Source of the DNA: Aureobasidium sp. EXF-3400
Lineage: Eukaryota > Ascomycota > Dothideomycetes > Dothideales > Saccotheciaceae
Assembly (NCBI GenBank): GCA_024195585.1
Contig: SWBL01000106.1
Span: forward strand, 62,001-126,000
Reading direction: 5' to 3'
DNA length: 64,000 nt
Part shown: piece after piece, positions 33,846 through 43,369 of the stretch
How the letters are laid out: each line of letters opens with the position of its first letter
Numbering within the stretch: position 1 is the stretch's first letter
Notes under the pieces: generated by a model
What the model was told of the DNA's origin: nothing
The model's input: only the letters and a program-made list of their open reading frames with translations
Databases searched by the model: none
Made by a program: the position numbers and the translations under genes

Positions 33846-34243
33846 CTACGAGTCGTCCTCAGGTGCATCCTTGCCGTCCGTCGTCTTGATGTCTCCGAAA
33901 GCACTCTTTCCACCGTAGAGTTGTCTGCTCGGGTTGTCTGCACCGGCCTCGAGCTCAACACTCGAAGCGACGGGCTTGTTGCCACGGAATCTCTTGCGCA
34001 TATCAATCAAGCCGCGCTTGCACTCTCCATATCCTTTCTTCAACTGCTGGCATCGGGTGGGGAGAGTATCGACGAGCGGCGGGCGAAGGCAATCGGCGGC
34101 AGTGTGGCGTTGGACCATGATACAGTCGCTTTGTTGGAGACATTCGGCTAGCGCCGCACCTGGATCACATCAGTCCTTGAACGATAAGTCAGACGGCAGG
34201 TCGGTAGCAGAGGCGTACGGATGTCTTTGCAAGAAGAAGGCAT
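33846..34243 (-). CDS. PET191: Cytochrome c oxidase assembly factor Pet191 (COA5)
   Basis: Two exons with a 59-bp intron (34160-34218) encode 112 residues. The start MPSSCKDI and the first Cys come only from the short first exon. Twin CX9C motifs are present: C5 to C15 (CKDIRAALAEC) and CQQLKKGYGEC. The near-invariant block HTAADCLRPPLVDTLPTRC and the tail CKRGLIDMRKRFRGN lie around them. The protein works in the mitochondrial intermembrane space in complex IV assembly and is imported through the Mia40 disulfide relay. The C-terminal 45 residues are variable and acidic. This is a secure identification. Confidence 0.95.
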
Positions 34244-34714
34244 ATTTGCGGTGGTTGGAGTGGGTTGCGCCGGAATAGAGAGGAACGAGGAAATCGATGA
34301 ATTGGCTCGAAGGTGACTTGATCTACTCTAATGGGAGAGTCCTCGATGGTATATCCGTAATCCAAATGAGCGTATGGGATTCTTTAAAACAGTATCAATG
34401 GATGGGCAATATTTGGTTGACCAACCACAAGTCGGTTAATTATTCCTTGCTCACGTGTCTTGACAAAAAAGAACAAAGACCCCGCGACAAACCGCATGCG
34501 CACGGACTGTCCCTTTCACATGCGTCCAATGACGTTGATGAAACGACCTCTAGTGTCTCGAATGAGTCGGAATCGGCAGTGCATCTGTACCACAACTCAA
34601 CAGCTTTCTTTCTGCAGCCTGCGTCCTTGACTCCAAATCGACGTTGCTCTTGGTTTGATGCCGATCATCTTCAATCTGGCCCTGACAACATAATCCTATC
34701 TGGCACACTCCAAT
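34244..34714. promoter_or_regulatory. Divergent promoter, PET191 and lipase
   Basis: 471 bp between divergent starts; no supported ORF or repeat was seen in it. Confidence 0.45.
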
Positions 34715-36874
34715 ATGCCTAGCATACCGTTTATCGGAAGGTTGCATTTCCAGGAGTATCTGGCTCTGCTCGGTTCCTTTGTCTTGATTGGTCTGGAAGT
34801 CATCATCAGAGGCATCACCCTAGCCCTGCCAGGTCCTATTATACGCTTTTTCTACAATTGCTCGCGTAAACTATTCAACCAGCTCTCTGGTGCACAAGGC
34901 CGAAGGTCAAGAAACCGGAAAAAGGCCATTTCATCGCCAATTGCTCAAGCTTCGGATTTTGTCGAGCTCTGTGAGCTGTTTGGCTACTATGCCGAGGAGC
35001 ACATCGTCCAGACCAAGGATGGCTACTTACTTGGACTCCACCGTCTGGGTTGGAAGCGTGGCGAGGAAGACCAGAGGGTCAACAGCGGAGAGGGTAGCAT
35101 CCAGAAGAAGGTTGTCTATCTCCACCATGGCCTCATGATGAATTCCGAGGTTTGGGTCTGCCTAACTGAAAAGGAACGCTGTCTACCTTTTGTTCTTGTC
35201 GACCAGGGATATGATGTCTGGCTTGGCAATAACCGTGGCAACAAGTACTCCAAGAAGAACGTTCACCATTCTCCCACAAGTGCCGCCTTCTGGAATTACT
35301 CGATCGATCAATTCGCCTTCCACGACATCCCGGATACTATCGACTATATTCTTGCCACGACCGCTCAAAAATCCTTGTCCTATGTTGGCTTCTCCCAGGG
35401 AACTGCTCAAGCCTTTGCAACTCTCTCCATTCATCCTAATCTGAACGATAAGGTCAATGTCTTTGTTGCACTTGCGCCTGCGATGGCTCCTCCTGGCTTA
35501 GCCATGGGCATTGTCAGCTCCTTCATAAAAGCATCACCAGAAGTCTTGTTCCTGCTCTTCGGTCGCAAGGCTATCCTGAGTAGCACCACTATGTGGCAAG
35601 CATTACTCTATCCTGGCATCTTCTCCTGGGTCATCGACAAGGCTCTGCTTTACCTTTTCGGTTGGCACGCAAAGAATATTACTGCTTATCAAAAGTTGGC
35701 AGCCTACCCGCACTTGTTCTCCTTTAGCAGCACCAAGTCGGTCGTCCATTGGCTACAGATCATCAGAAACGAAACCTTCCAGATGTTCGATGACGAAGTC
35801 CAGGCTCCTCTCTCGATCGCTTCTGGCGCAAAGTACTACAAAGTTGCCAAGTATCCCACGCGTAACATCAAGACGCCCATTGTCCTTGTGTATGGTGGAA
35901 GCGACAGCTTAGTGGATATCAAGGTCATGCTCAAGGAATTGCCCAGACATACCGTCGCCAAGGAGATTCCTCACTACGAACATCTCGACTTTTTGTGGGC
36001 TGAAGACGTACACAAACTGGTAATCCCACACGTCCTCGAAGCTTTGGAATCTTACTCCACGGATGCGGGACGTAGGAGCTTGATCTCACCCTTCAGACCT
36101 GCTCGACCGCAAAGTCTGTTGCCCGCCTCGATCCCTAGTTACTCTGAGGCTGAAAGCACATCATGGGACCATGCCGACACCGATGGTTCGAGAGATCCGA
36201 AGAGCAAGCTGCTGCGAGCCTATCGTGTTGGCTCGCCACGTCGTTCATCGATCAAATCCAGAAATCCTAGCGGTAAGACTTCGCCAGAGCTAATTCATGT
36301 CGGCTCACCCGATGCTTCTGCTATCACGGAGCGATCAACAAATTCGCGCCCCGAAGGCTGGTGGTCAAGCGACGAAGTTGCAGGTACCACGTCTGATCCA
36401 GCAACTCCGGATACACACAGCCAAGTCGAAAAATCGCAACCCGACACACATAGTCAAGTTGAAAAAGGGCGACCCGAAACGCCAGACACGAACAGTCAGC
36501 CCGAGAAACAATCTACACCGAGGCGCATGAGCAGGCTTCCGATCGTCCAAAGCGGCACTGGTCTTGGTATATCCTCTCCTCCACCATCAGTCATTCCATC
36601 CTCTGTTGCAGCCGCGAGAAATATCGCTTCCTCCCCACCATCATCTCACAAGTCCAGACGCAGTATGGACAGCATACGGTCCTCGGCCGGGGAAGCAAGT
36701 TTCGGTGAACATGGTATCAGCTTTGGTATGGGAGGTAAAGGCTCCATAGCGGAGGGAATCATGAGCAAAGAACTTGGAGCAGCACAGACATTGCGGGCGC
36801 TGGATGCCAATAGTGATGCATCGGATTCGAGCAGGAAGAGAAAGGCCAAACAGCAGACTCCTCGTCGAAATTAG
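34715..36874 (+). CDS. Sterol-ester/triacylglycerol lipase (Yeh/Tgl1 type)
   Basis: A single-exon protein of 719 residues. Hydrophobic helices near 14-45 anchor it to a membrane, probably the ER or lipid droplet. The alpha/beta-hydrolase core starts about residue 85 with the acid-lipase pattern (EEHIVQTKDGYLLGLHR, then LHHGLMMNSEVWV). GFSQG at 225-229 gives the nucleophile Ser227. VYGGSDSLVD supplies the catalytic Asp and HYEHLDFLW the catalytic His. The family hydrolyses steryl esters. The final 250 residues are a Ser/Pro-rich tail with short repeats of DTHSQVEK, not found in yeast enzymes and probably phosphoregulated. No introns. Confidence 0.9.
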   Translation: MPSIPFIGRLHFQEYLALLGSFVLIGLEVIIRGITLALPGPIIRFFYNCSRKLFNQLSGAQGRRSRNRKKAISSPIAQASDFVELCELFGYYAEEHIVQTKDGYLLGLHRLGWKRGEEDQRVNSGEGSIQKKVVYLHHGLMMNSEVWVCLTEKERCLPFVLVDQGYDVWLGNNRGNKYSKKNVHHSPTSAAFWNYSIDQFAFHDIPDTIDYILATTAQKSLSYVGFSQGTAQAFATLSIHPNLNDKVNVFVALAPAMAPPGLAMGIVSSFIKASPEVLFLLFGRKAILSSTTMWQALLYPGIFSWVIDKALLYLFGWHAKNITAYQKLAAYPHLFSFSSTKSVVHWLQIIRNETFQMFDDEVQAPLSIASGAKYYKVAKYPTRNIKTPIVLVYGGSDSLVDIKVMLKELPRHTVAKEIPHYEHLDFLWAEDVHKLVIPHVLEALESYSTDAGRRSLISPFRPARPQSLLPASIPSYSEAESTSWDHADTDGSRDPKSKLLRAYRVGSPRRSSIKSRNPSGKTSPELIHVGSPDASAITERSTNSRPEGWWSSDEVAGTTSDPATPDTHSQVEKSQPDTHSQVEKGRPETPDTNSQPEKQSTPRRMSRLPIVQSGTGLGISSPPPSVIPSSVAAARNIASSPPSSHKSRRSMDSIRSSAGEASFGEHGISFGMGGKGSIAEGIMSKELGAAQTLRALDANSDASDSSRKRKAKQQTPRRN

Positions 36875-37195
36875 GTATCTCGATGGGCCTGAAGTTCTGT
36901 TCAAGTTTAAGATAGGAAAAGAATAGAATTGTGTTTGGAATACAATCGGAAGATCTTTGCTAAATTGTCATCTCGTGATGTGTGTACTTGAGGTCTTGAG
37001 TAATATGCTCGCCTGCTCAACCTCAGCAGAAATTGATGTTGTTCAGACGAGCTTGTGCACAGCGACAGATGTTCATGGTTGCTGGAATCCTCCCTAACGC
37101 CCCAACACAACCAACTCCAGCGAAGCAGAAGGGGACGATGCAAATGGTGATATGATACAATGGTATACAAGAAGAAAAGGCGTTCCGCAGTTGCT
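36875..37195. other. Intergenic interval between convergent genes
   Basis: About 320 bp between the lipase stop and the mL49 stop. No coding sequence or repeat was noticed. Confidence 0.45.
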
Positions 37196-37844
37196 TTAGA
37201 AGTTGCGAGCCTTGAGGAAAGCCTCTATCCGCGGCTTGTGCCATCCCTTGATCATGACATGGTTTGTAAGTCTGTTGATGACACACTCGGCATCCGGGAC
37301 CTTCAGTTCCATCTGTAGAGCATCGCGCAGGGCATCAATGTTTCCATCAATCTTCTTAACGCGGGTCAATTTCATGTTGCCGCCGCGTTTCCTCAAGGTG
37401 TAGATGGGCAATTCGTTGGATGGTGTCCTTGTGACGAAGTAGGGTAGGTTGGGAGCAATTTCAGACTCTGGCAGAGCAGGTGCTTCGGAGACGGAAATGT
37501 CGGATTGAGATTGAGGTTGACGATCGGGGTAGTTGCGAACCTTTGTTGGTTGCGAGGTACGGTGTGAGGCGTGTGATGTGAGGGGTCTTGGGATTGATTT
37601 GAGAGAAGTGGGAGGGTATGAGGGCGAGGCGGTGCGCGAGGCGACGAGGTTGGGATCCACTGAGGGAGGAGTGTAGACGTCTGCAGCATTATTAATCATA
37701 TGTTCGAAGAATAAGAAGAGGTGGGCAAGAAGACGTACCCGAACGAATTGTGGACGTCGAGAAGCGCAGACACTGGCGCACAGCGACTGAGCGCGGGACT
37801 GTCAAGAGGCGCAAGGAAGGCATGGCGGGCTGTAGGAACGACAT
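37196..37844 (-). CDS. IMG2: Mitochondrial large-subunit ribosomal protein mL49 (Img2)
   Basis: Two exons with a 58-bp intron (37681-37738) encode 196 residues. The first exon is an Arg/Ser-rich mitochondrial presequence (MSFLQPAMPSLRLLTVPRSV). The C-terminal Img2 domain is clear: LPYFVTRTPSNELPIYTLRK, then GGNMKLTRVKKIDGNI, and the end NRLTNHVMIKGWHKPRIEAF. The protein is a component of the mitochondrial 54S ribosomal subunit, so it supports oxidative growth. The middle (about 40-90) is a low-complexity Ser/Pro/Thr linker. It shares a 234-bp divergent promoter with the eIF3e gene. Confidence 0.92.
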
Positions 37845-38078
37845 GATTTATCGACGTGTAGCAATGCTGAATGGCAAGTGAGGCCAAGAGCAACTTTTCT
37901 GTTGCGACTTCCAAAGCTGGAACGAGTGCTTGGATTCTTGCCAAGAGTTGCGGAGAATCGGCGGTTCTGAAATGAGAAATTCGCCAAACTGCACGGCAGC
38001 GACGACAGAGCCAGGCCAGCGACCCAGCGTCAATCACTACCACGTCGCCCACTTTCCTCGCCTCGCGCATTCACAACC

Positions 38079-39512
38079 ATGGCCGCTACCGCCGACGCTG
38101 CTAAGCAGCAATCCATCCTGCCTACCCTCATCCCCCACCTCGACCGCCATCTCGTCTTCCCTCTGCTGCAATTCCTCGAGGACCAGGAAGATGTCGACGA
38201 GCCTTCGCTCGAGCACACCAAGCTCAAGTTTGAGCTCCTCAAGCACACCAACATGACCGACTTTGTCGGCGACCTGTTTGCAAAGATCAACAACCTGGAC
38301 GAGCGCCCGGAGGAGTACGCCCAAAAGCGCGATGAGGTTCTCAAGAAGCGCGAGCAGCTGCAAAACGAGTGCTCCAACATCCAGGACCTGCTTGCCGATA
38401 CCGAAGTCATCAACAACCTGCGCTCCGACAAGGTCCAGAACTTGATCTACCTCAAGGAGAACCACGGCGTGACCTCTGAGATGGTTGACGCTTTGTACGA
38501 ATTCGGCCAGTTCCAGTACAGCTGCGGCGACTACAACAGTGCCTCTGAGCTCCTCTACCAGTTCCGTATTCTCGTACGCCGCGACTCTGTCTGAATCTTC
38601 AGCCAAGCCCGTAGACTAACACATCTCGCAGAGCACCGACAACGACAAAGTTTCGGCAGCAACATGGGGCAAACTTGCCTCGGACATTCTGACCACCAAC
38701 TGGGAATCCGCCATGGAGGAGGTGCAAAAGGTCCGCGAGAACATCGACTCGCGCCTGTTCAACAACCCCCTGGCCCAACTCGAGCACCGCAGCTGGTTGA
38801 TCCACTGGTCGCTCTTCCCCTTCTTCAACTACGAGCCCGCCCGTGACCAGCTCACCGACCTCTTCTTCTCCCCCACATACATCAACACCATTCAGACCGC
38901 CTGCCCCTGGATCCTGCGTTACCTCGCCGCTGCCGTCATCACCAACCGCAACCGCCCCGCCGGCAAGAACGGCCAGAACTCGTACCAGAAGCAATTGAAG
39001 GACCTGATCCGCATCGTCAGACAAGAAACCTACGAGTACAGCGACCCCGTCTGCGAGTTCGTCAAGGCTCTCTACGTCGACTTTGACTTCGAGGAGGCCC
39101 AGAAGAAGCTCGCCGAGGCCGACGATGTTCTGCGCAGCGATTTCTTCCTTGTCGCCACAAGCGAGGCTTTCAAGGATGCCGCCAGACATCTCATCTCAGA
39201 GTCATACTGCAAGATCCACCAGAGAATAGACATCAAGTACGCCCCATCCTGACAATACCTTCTAACGTTGCGAACTTCTTACTAACATGGTGTTCTAGGG
39301 ACCTTTCCAAGCGTCTTGGTCTGTCCGAGGACGAGGGTGAGAAGTGGATCGTCAACCTGATCCGTGACACTCGCGTCGACGCAAAGATTGACTACAAGGA
39401 GGGCACCGTTGTCATGAACCACCCACCACAGTCAGTGTACCAGCAAGTCATTGAGAGAACCAAGGGCGGCTTCTTCCGCACCCAGGTCCTCAGCGCTGCT
39501 GTTGCCAAATAA
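38079..39512 (+). CDS. INT6: Translation initiation factor eIF3 subunit e (Int6)
   Basis: Three exons (introns 38575-38632 and 39237-39298) encode 437 residues. The N-terminal domain begins [20 protein letters not shown], and the Tyr-rich block [20 protein letters not shown] follows. [20 protein letters not shown] is highly conserved in eIF3e. The C-terminal PCI domain (about 225-400) includes [20 protein letters not shown] and [19 protein letters not shown]. eIF3e is part of the eIF3 scaffold that binds the 40S subunit and helps recruit mRNA in the cytoplasm. The start is in a good context (CAACCATGGCC). Confident call. Confidence 0.95.
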
Positions 39513-40436
39513 ATCTGAGAAGCAGTGAGAAAGATAAAAACCAGCAGCAGAAACAAAAAAAGCAGCAAAAGTTTTTCAATTCCTCTCTTTTCACGATTCC
39601 TCCCCAAACTCCTTTTTCTTCTTACATGCATGAAAGGGGACTGGAGCTGTCACAAACCAACTTTTTGTGTTACGATCAAAGCTAGGCGTTTATTATTCAG
39701 TTTTTGGGAGAAGGGTTTGATCTGACACGCAAGGAGAAGAAAGGTTGAAGCATGAGTTCGGGCGTGGAGCGAGCTTTACTCTCAACTTGATGTGTAGAGT
39801 ATGATGAATTATATGGACATAGACCATCTACATTTCCCTTTTACGACTGATCTTCTTGACCTGCTACCAATGCTTCGTGACTGTGAACCGACAATCACTG
39901 CCCTATATCCTCCCCGTGTACAAATATGTGTCACAGAGAACTATCGAAATGCAAAACACGTTGGAGGAATAGGGCAGTAACCATAGAGAGCCGACTACGC
40001 GACTCTCAGTGGTTGCGTACTGTTTCTCCAAGCATTGTACATTGTGATAGTTGTCTATGTGGCACATCTCTGCACACAGGGAGGATACTCAATAGTATAG
40101 CCATTCATACCAAGTGCTTCGAATTGCAAGGACTCAAGACATTCTGCTCTGTTTGGAATTGGACTTTATCACACAACCAGATATTCAGAGGTAGTGCTTT
40201 TTGCCTGCTGCGCCACAGATCGACGCCACATCTCTCCGTGCAACTCACGCCTTTCTTGTCACATCTCTAAATTCTACCATCGCTTTATAAAAACCATACC
40301 GATATTCGAACTCTAAACCTTTGACGTCCTTAATCCAGCTCACCCGAACACAAGTCCATCACAATCAACAAGGTTCCCTCGAAGACCACACAGCAAGGCA
40401 GAAAATCGTCAAATCGCACAATAAAAAGCCGCAGAC
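39513..40436. other. Intergenic interval, no supported gene
   Basis: About 920 bp between two co-directional genes. It holds the 3' end of the eIF3e transcript and the MDM35 promoter. Small open frames have no motif. Confidence 0.45.
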
Positions 40437-41061
40437 ATGTCGGCATCACTGGCGCCAGAGTGTAATGAAGTCAAGGAGTAAGTTTTTCTTTCTTCTAGAC
40501 AACGGAGGGACCGCTGGACGAGAGTATACGGGTAGGGAGTGCAAAAAAGTAATGTTGGCTGACATTCATGTGCTCGAAATAGACGTTACGACAGCTGCTT
40601 TTTGAAATGGTACAGTGAGAGTAAGTCACCAGCTTTTCTGATTTATCTTTTCTTGCTCCTCTACTCTTCAATCCACTCTATTCTTTTCCTTGCGATGCTT
40701 CCTCCCCAATTGTCACTCTCTCTTGGTCTCGAAAGACCAAAAGATCTTCGCTCATCTCTCTTGGAACCCACGAGCAAGGAAGGAAAGTCAAATGGAAGAC
40801 TGACGATCGTTCTTACAGAGTACCTTCGTGGCACAGCAACGTCAGATGAATGCGAACCGCTGTTTGCAAAGTACAAGCAATGTCTGAGTGTAAGCATAAC
40901 CCTTTTCAAATCCTTACCCTCATACCCTCGAAATCGAGACGCTGATATCAACACTCCTATAGCGTGCACTCAAGGAACGTGGCATCGACAAGATGCTCGA
41001 CGAAGCTCGAGCGGATAACCGTGAAAACGATCTCGAAAACATGAAACCAGGATCTGGGTGA
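40437..41061 (+). CDS. MDM35: Mdm35/TRIAP1-like twin CX9C protein
   Basis: Four exons (40437-40477, 40583-40620, 40819-40889, 40963-41061) encode only 82 residues, so introns are longer than exons. Splicing assembles twin CX9C motifs, CNEVKERYDSC and CEPLFAKYKQC, with the family signature SCFLKWYSEKYLRG and a C-terminal acidic tail. Mdm35 pairs with Ups1/Ups2 in the mitochondrial intermembrane space to move phosphatidic acid or phosphatidylserine between membranes. The gene has three introns (105, 198 and 73 bp), all longer than usual here; the middle one folds back strongly. The exon joins are all in frame and give the conserved protein, so the model is firm. Confidence 0.93.
40621..40818 (+). 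repeat. 198-bp intron with fold-back structure
   Basis: Second intron of the Mdm35 gene. The first half is pyrimidine-rich and the second half purine-rich. TTGGTCT-CGAA-AGACCAA forms a perfect 7-bp hairpin near the middle. CTTTTCCTTGC near the start can pair with GCAAGGAAGGAAAG near the end. Confidence 0.5.
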
Positions 41062-41367
41062 TGGTAGTTTCATATGCTTCTCTTGTATTTTTATACGTTT
41101 GTTTCTTCTTCCCTCATCATTCATAGCGCTTGCAGTATAGATTATCTCCATCTCCTCCATGTTAACGTTGGATGTTCAGCGGAGAGTCTTGTGAATAGGT
41201 GCATGTAAAGAATATCGAATTGAAGCAGAAAGCCACAGAAATCAACCGAGAGTAAACGCCAGTCCATCAGATCCCTAGCCCGCCTAATAACCCTTAGCCC
41301 ATCCTGACATAACACCAAGCCCCAGTGAACCCTTGACTAACTGTTTCGTCAATTCCACTTCAGAAGA

Positions 41368-42437
41368 TCAATCATTCTTCTTCTGCCCAGCAGCAGAGTC
41401 CTTCTCGCCATAGTTGCCCCACACCCATTTGCTCCAGCTGCCACTTCTCTCAGGGAGTTTGGGACTAGGCTTGTTGCTTCCCTTGGACACGTGCTCATAA
41501 CCTAGATCCTCAAATTCAGTCTCACTCTTACTCCTGTTGAGCAAGCCTTCGGCAGCAGGTCTTAGAAAGTCTTGAAAGTTGGGTCCAGGTCCGTCGTTGG
41601 TAGGGTATGGTGGAGAAGAGGCTGGAGTGTGTTCGCGAGTGGCTTCTTTGTCAAAGGCATCGAGAAGAGTGCGCAGGTAGTCCTTTTGTGTCGAGATGAA
41701 GGCGCTACGTTCGTCGCCTGACATGTGTGGAGGCACGAGGTTACCGCTAGCACTGAGGTCTCTGGCTTGTGCGTCACGAGAGCGAGAGGCACCGCCGGGT
41801 CCAGCAGCTTGAGCCATCATGCCGCCGAGCATATTGAACAGGTCGTTGGCGCCGGGAGCCGATTGCGAAGATGCAGCACCACCGAAGCCCTCAGGACGAG
41901 CAGAAGGCATGACAAAGCGGTTCAGCAGAGATTGGCTGTAGCTCACGTTTCTGCTGGCGGGAGGAGTAGGGCGACGAGGTTGCATACCAAGGAGGTTAAC
42001 CTTGACCCACTCGATGCCCTGCTTGAGGTATTGCAGACCTGCTGCTTTTGCTTTGTCATGGCTGCTTGTGATGAAGCGATCGATCTCGCGCTCGTGTTGG
42101 TAGAGGAAGGGATGGATGTAGTTTTGGTAGACAAAGACGCTGCCTTGCTGACCGGGCAGCACGAGGTAGAGGTGGGCACCGAGACGGATCCAAGAGTAGA
42201 AGGGGACCCAGCTGAGGACGGGGTAGAGGAATGATTCAGCGGCGAGAGCGAGTGAGAGGGTGGTCCAGTACATGAGCCATGGTGCTAGCTGAGCCGGGTC
42301 CGAGCTGCGCAGCGCCTTGTACGAAGCGAAGATGGGGAAGAGGATTGATGTCACCGAGCTGTGAGAGAATGTCAGTGGTGATGTAGGATATGAGATGCTC
42401 GTGCGTACGTGAGAATATCAGCTATGAAGCCAAACAT
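41368..42437 (-). CDS. TB2/DP1 (Yop1/REEP) family membrane protein
   Basis: Two exons with a 50-bp intron (42359-42408) encode 339 residues. The N-terminus (MFGFIADILTSVTSILFPIF) leads into the TB2/DP1 domain: SYKALRSSDPAQLAPWLMYW, the hydrophobic LSLALAAESFLYPVLSWVPF, then YLVLPGQQGSVFVYQNYIHP. Such proteins insert hydrophobic hairpins in the ER membrane and shape tubules. This member differs from yeast Yop1 (180 residues) by a 170-residue Ser/Pro-rich tail with a possible amphipathic helix (DRFITSSHDKAKAAGLQYL). It is the longer filamentous-fungal form, whose specific role is unclear. Confidence 0.88.
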
Positions 42438-43369
42438 GATCGATGGCTGGTGGTTTCGTTTGATGCTTGTCGCGGAGCTTAGGTGATATATCGATAAAGA
42501 AGAGAGGCGGGGCTTGGTCAAAAGATAACGATGAATAGTCCAGGCGAGCTGAGACAAGACTACTGTCCTCTTTGCTTTTCACGGCCACGTCGATGGTTTC
42601 TAATCAGGCACCGACTTTCGCTTTGGCTTGCAAGTGTACGATCTGAGACCGTATGGAACCCGAATGTAACCTTTGACCTCTGACCTCTGACGATGATGCC
42701 TTCGATATGGCGGGGTAAACCCACCTCTCGACCTCATACCGTTCCTCTTGGCATCCGTCCCTTCCACCTCCGGTCTTTACTCCTGTATCAGACAGGCTAC
42801 CGATCGAATGCTTCAGAGCACTCTTGCTGGTATATGTCAAGCTTTGCATGTTTAGTGTATCGCCATCGCTTCTTGAAGCCATACACTAGCTCGTGAGAGC
42901 TGGCTCTGTGGGCTTGGATGGAGAAGTGCTTGTCTGCAACTTCTCAAACCGTCTCATGTACCTCCTCAAACCATAGGCCTCATGTAGGACTTCGGACGAC
43001 TGGCGATCGAAGACGGTGCTCAAGCGGCATTCAAACAGTGTACCGGGTTGTCGGATGTCGAGGACGGATAGCGGGAAATTTGTGGCTGTGCAGCAGAACA
43101 GCCAAAGCGTCAGCGGCCTCCGGAATCAAAACATTTGATGGTTGCGACTATGACGATGCGCCATGAGTGAAGCATGTCTCCTGTCGTCTATCTACTCTAG
43201 TAGAACTGTGCATCACACTTCGTGTCCACAGTCAGCATCCTCTTCGACATCAACAAAGTCATGGACCCGACAATTGCATCATAGTCGATGGTCAGGTGCA
43301 CACTCTGGATAGTTCAATCATAGAGAGACAAGGCTTGAGGCCTCATCCACAGTATTTGTTACTGCAAAC
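42438..43369. promoter_or_regulatory. Divergent promoter, TB2/DP1 and Rog1-like genes
   Basis: About 930 bp between divergent starts. No open frame in it has support, and no repeat was noticed. It is longer than other divergent intervals here, so an unrecognised short gene or long leader cannot be excluded. Confidence 0.4.
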
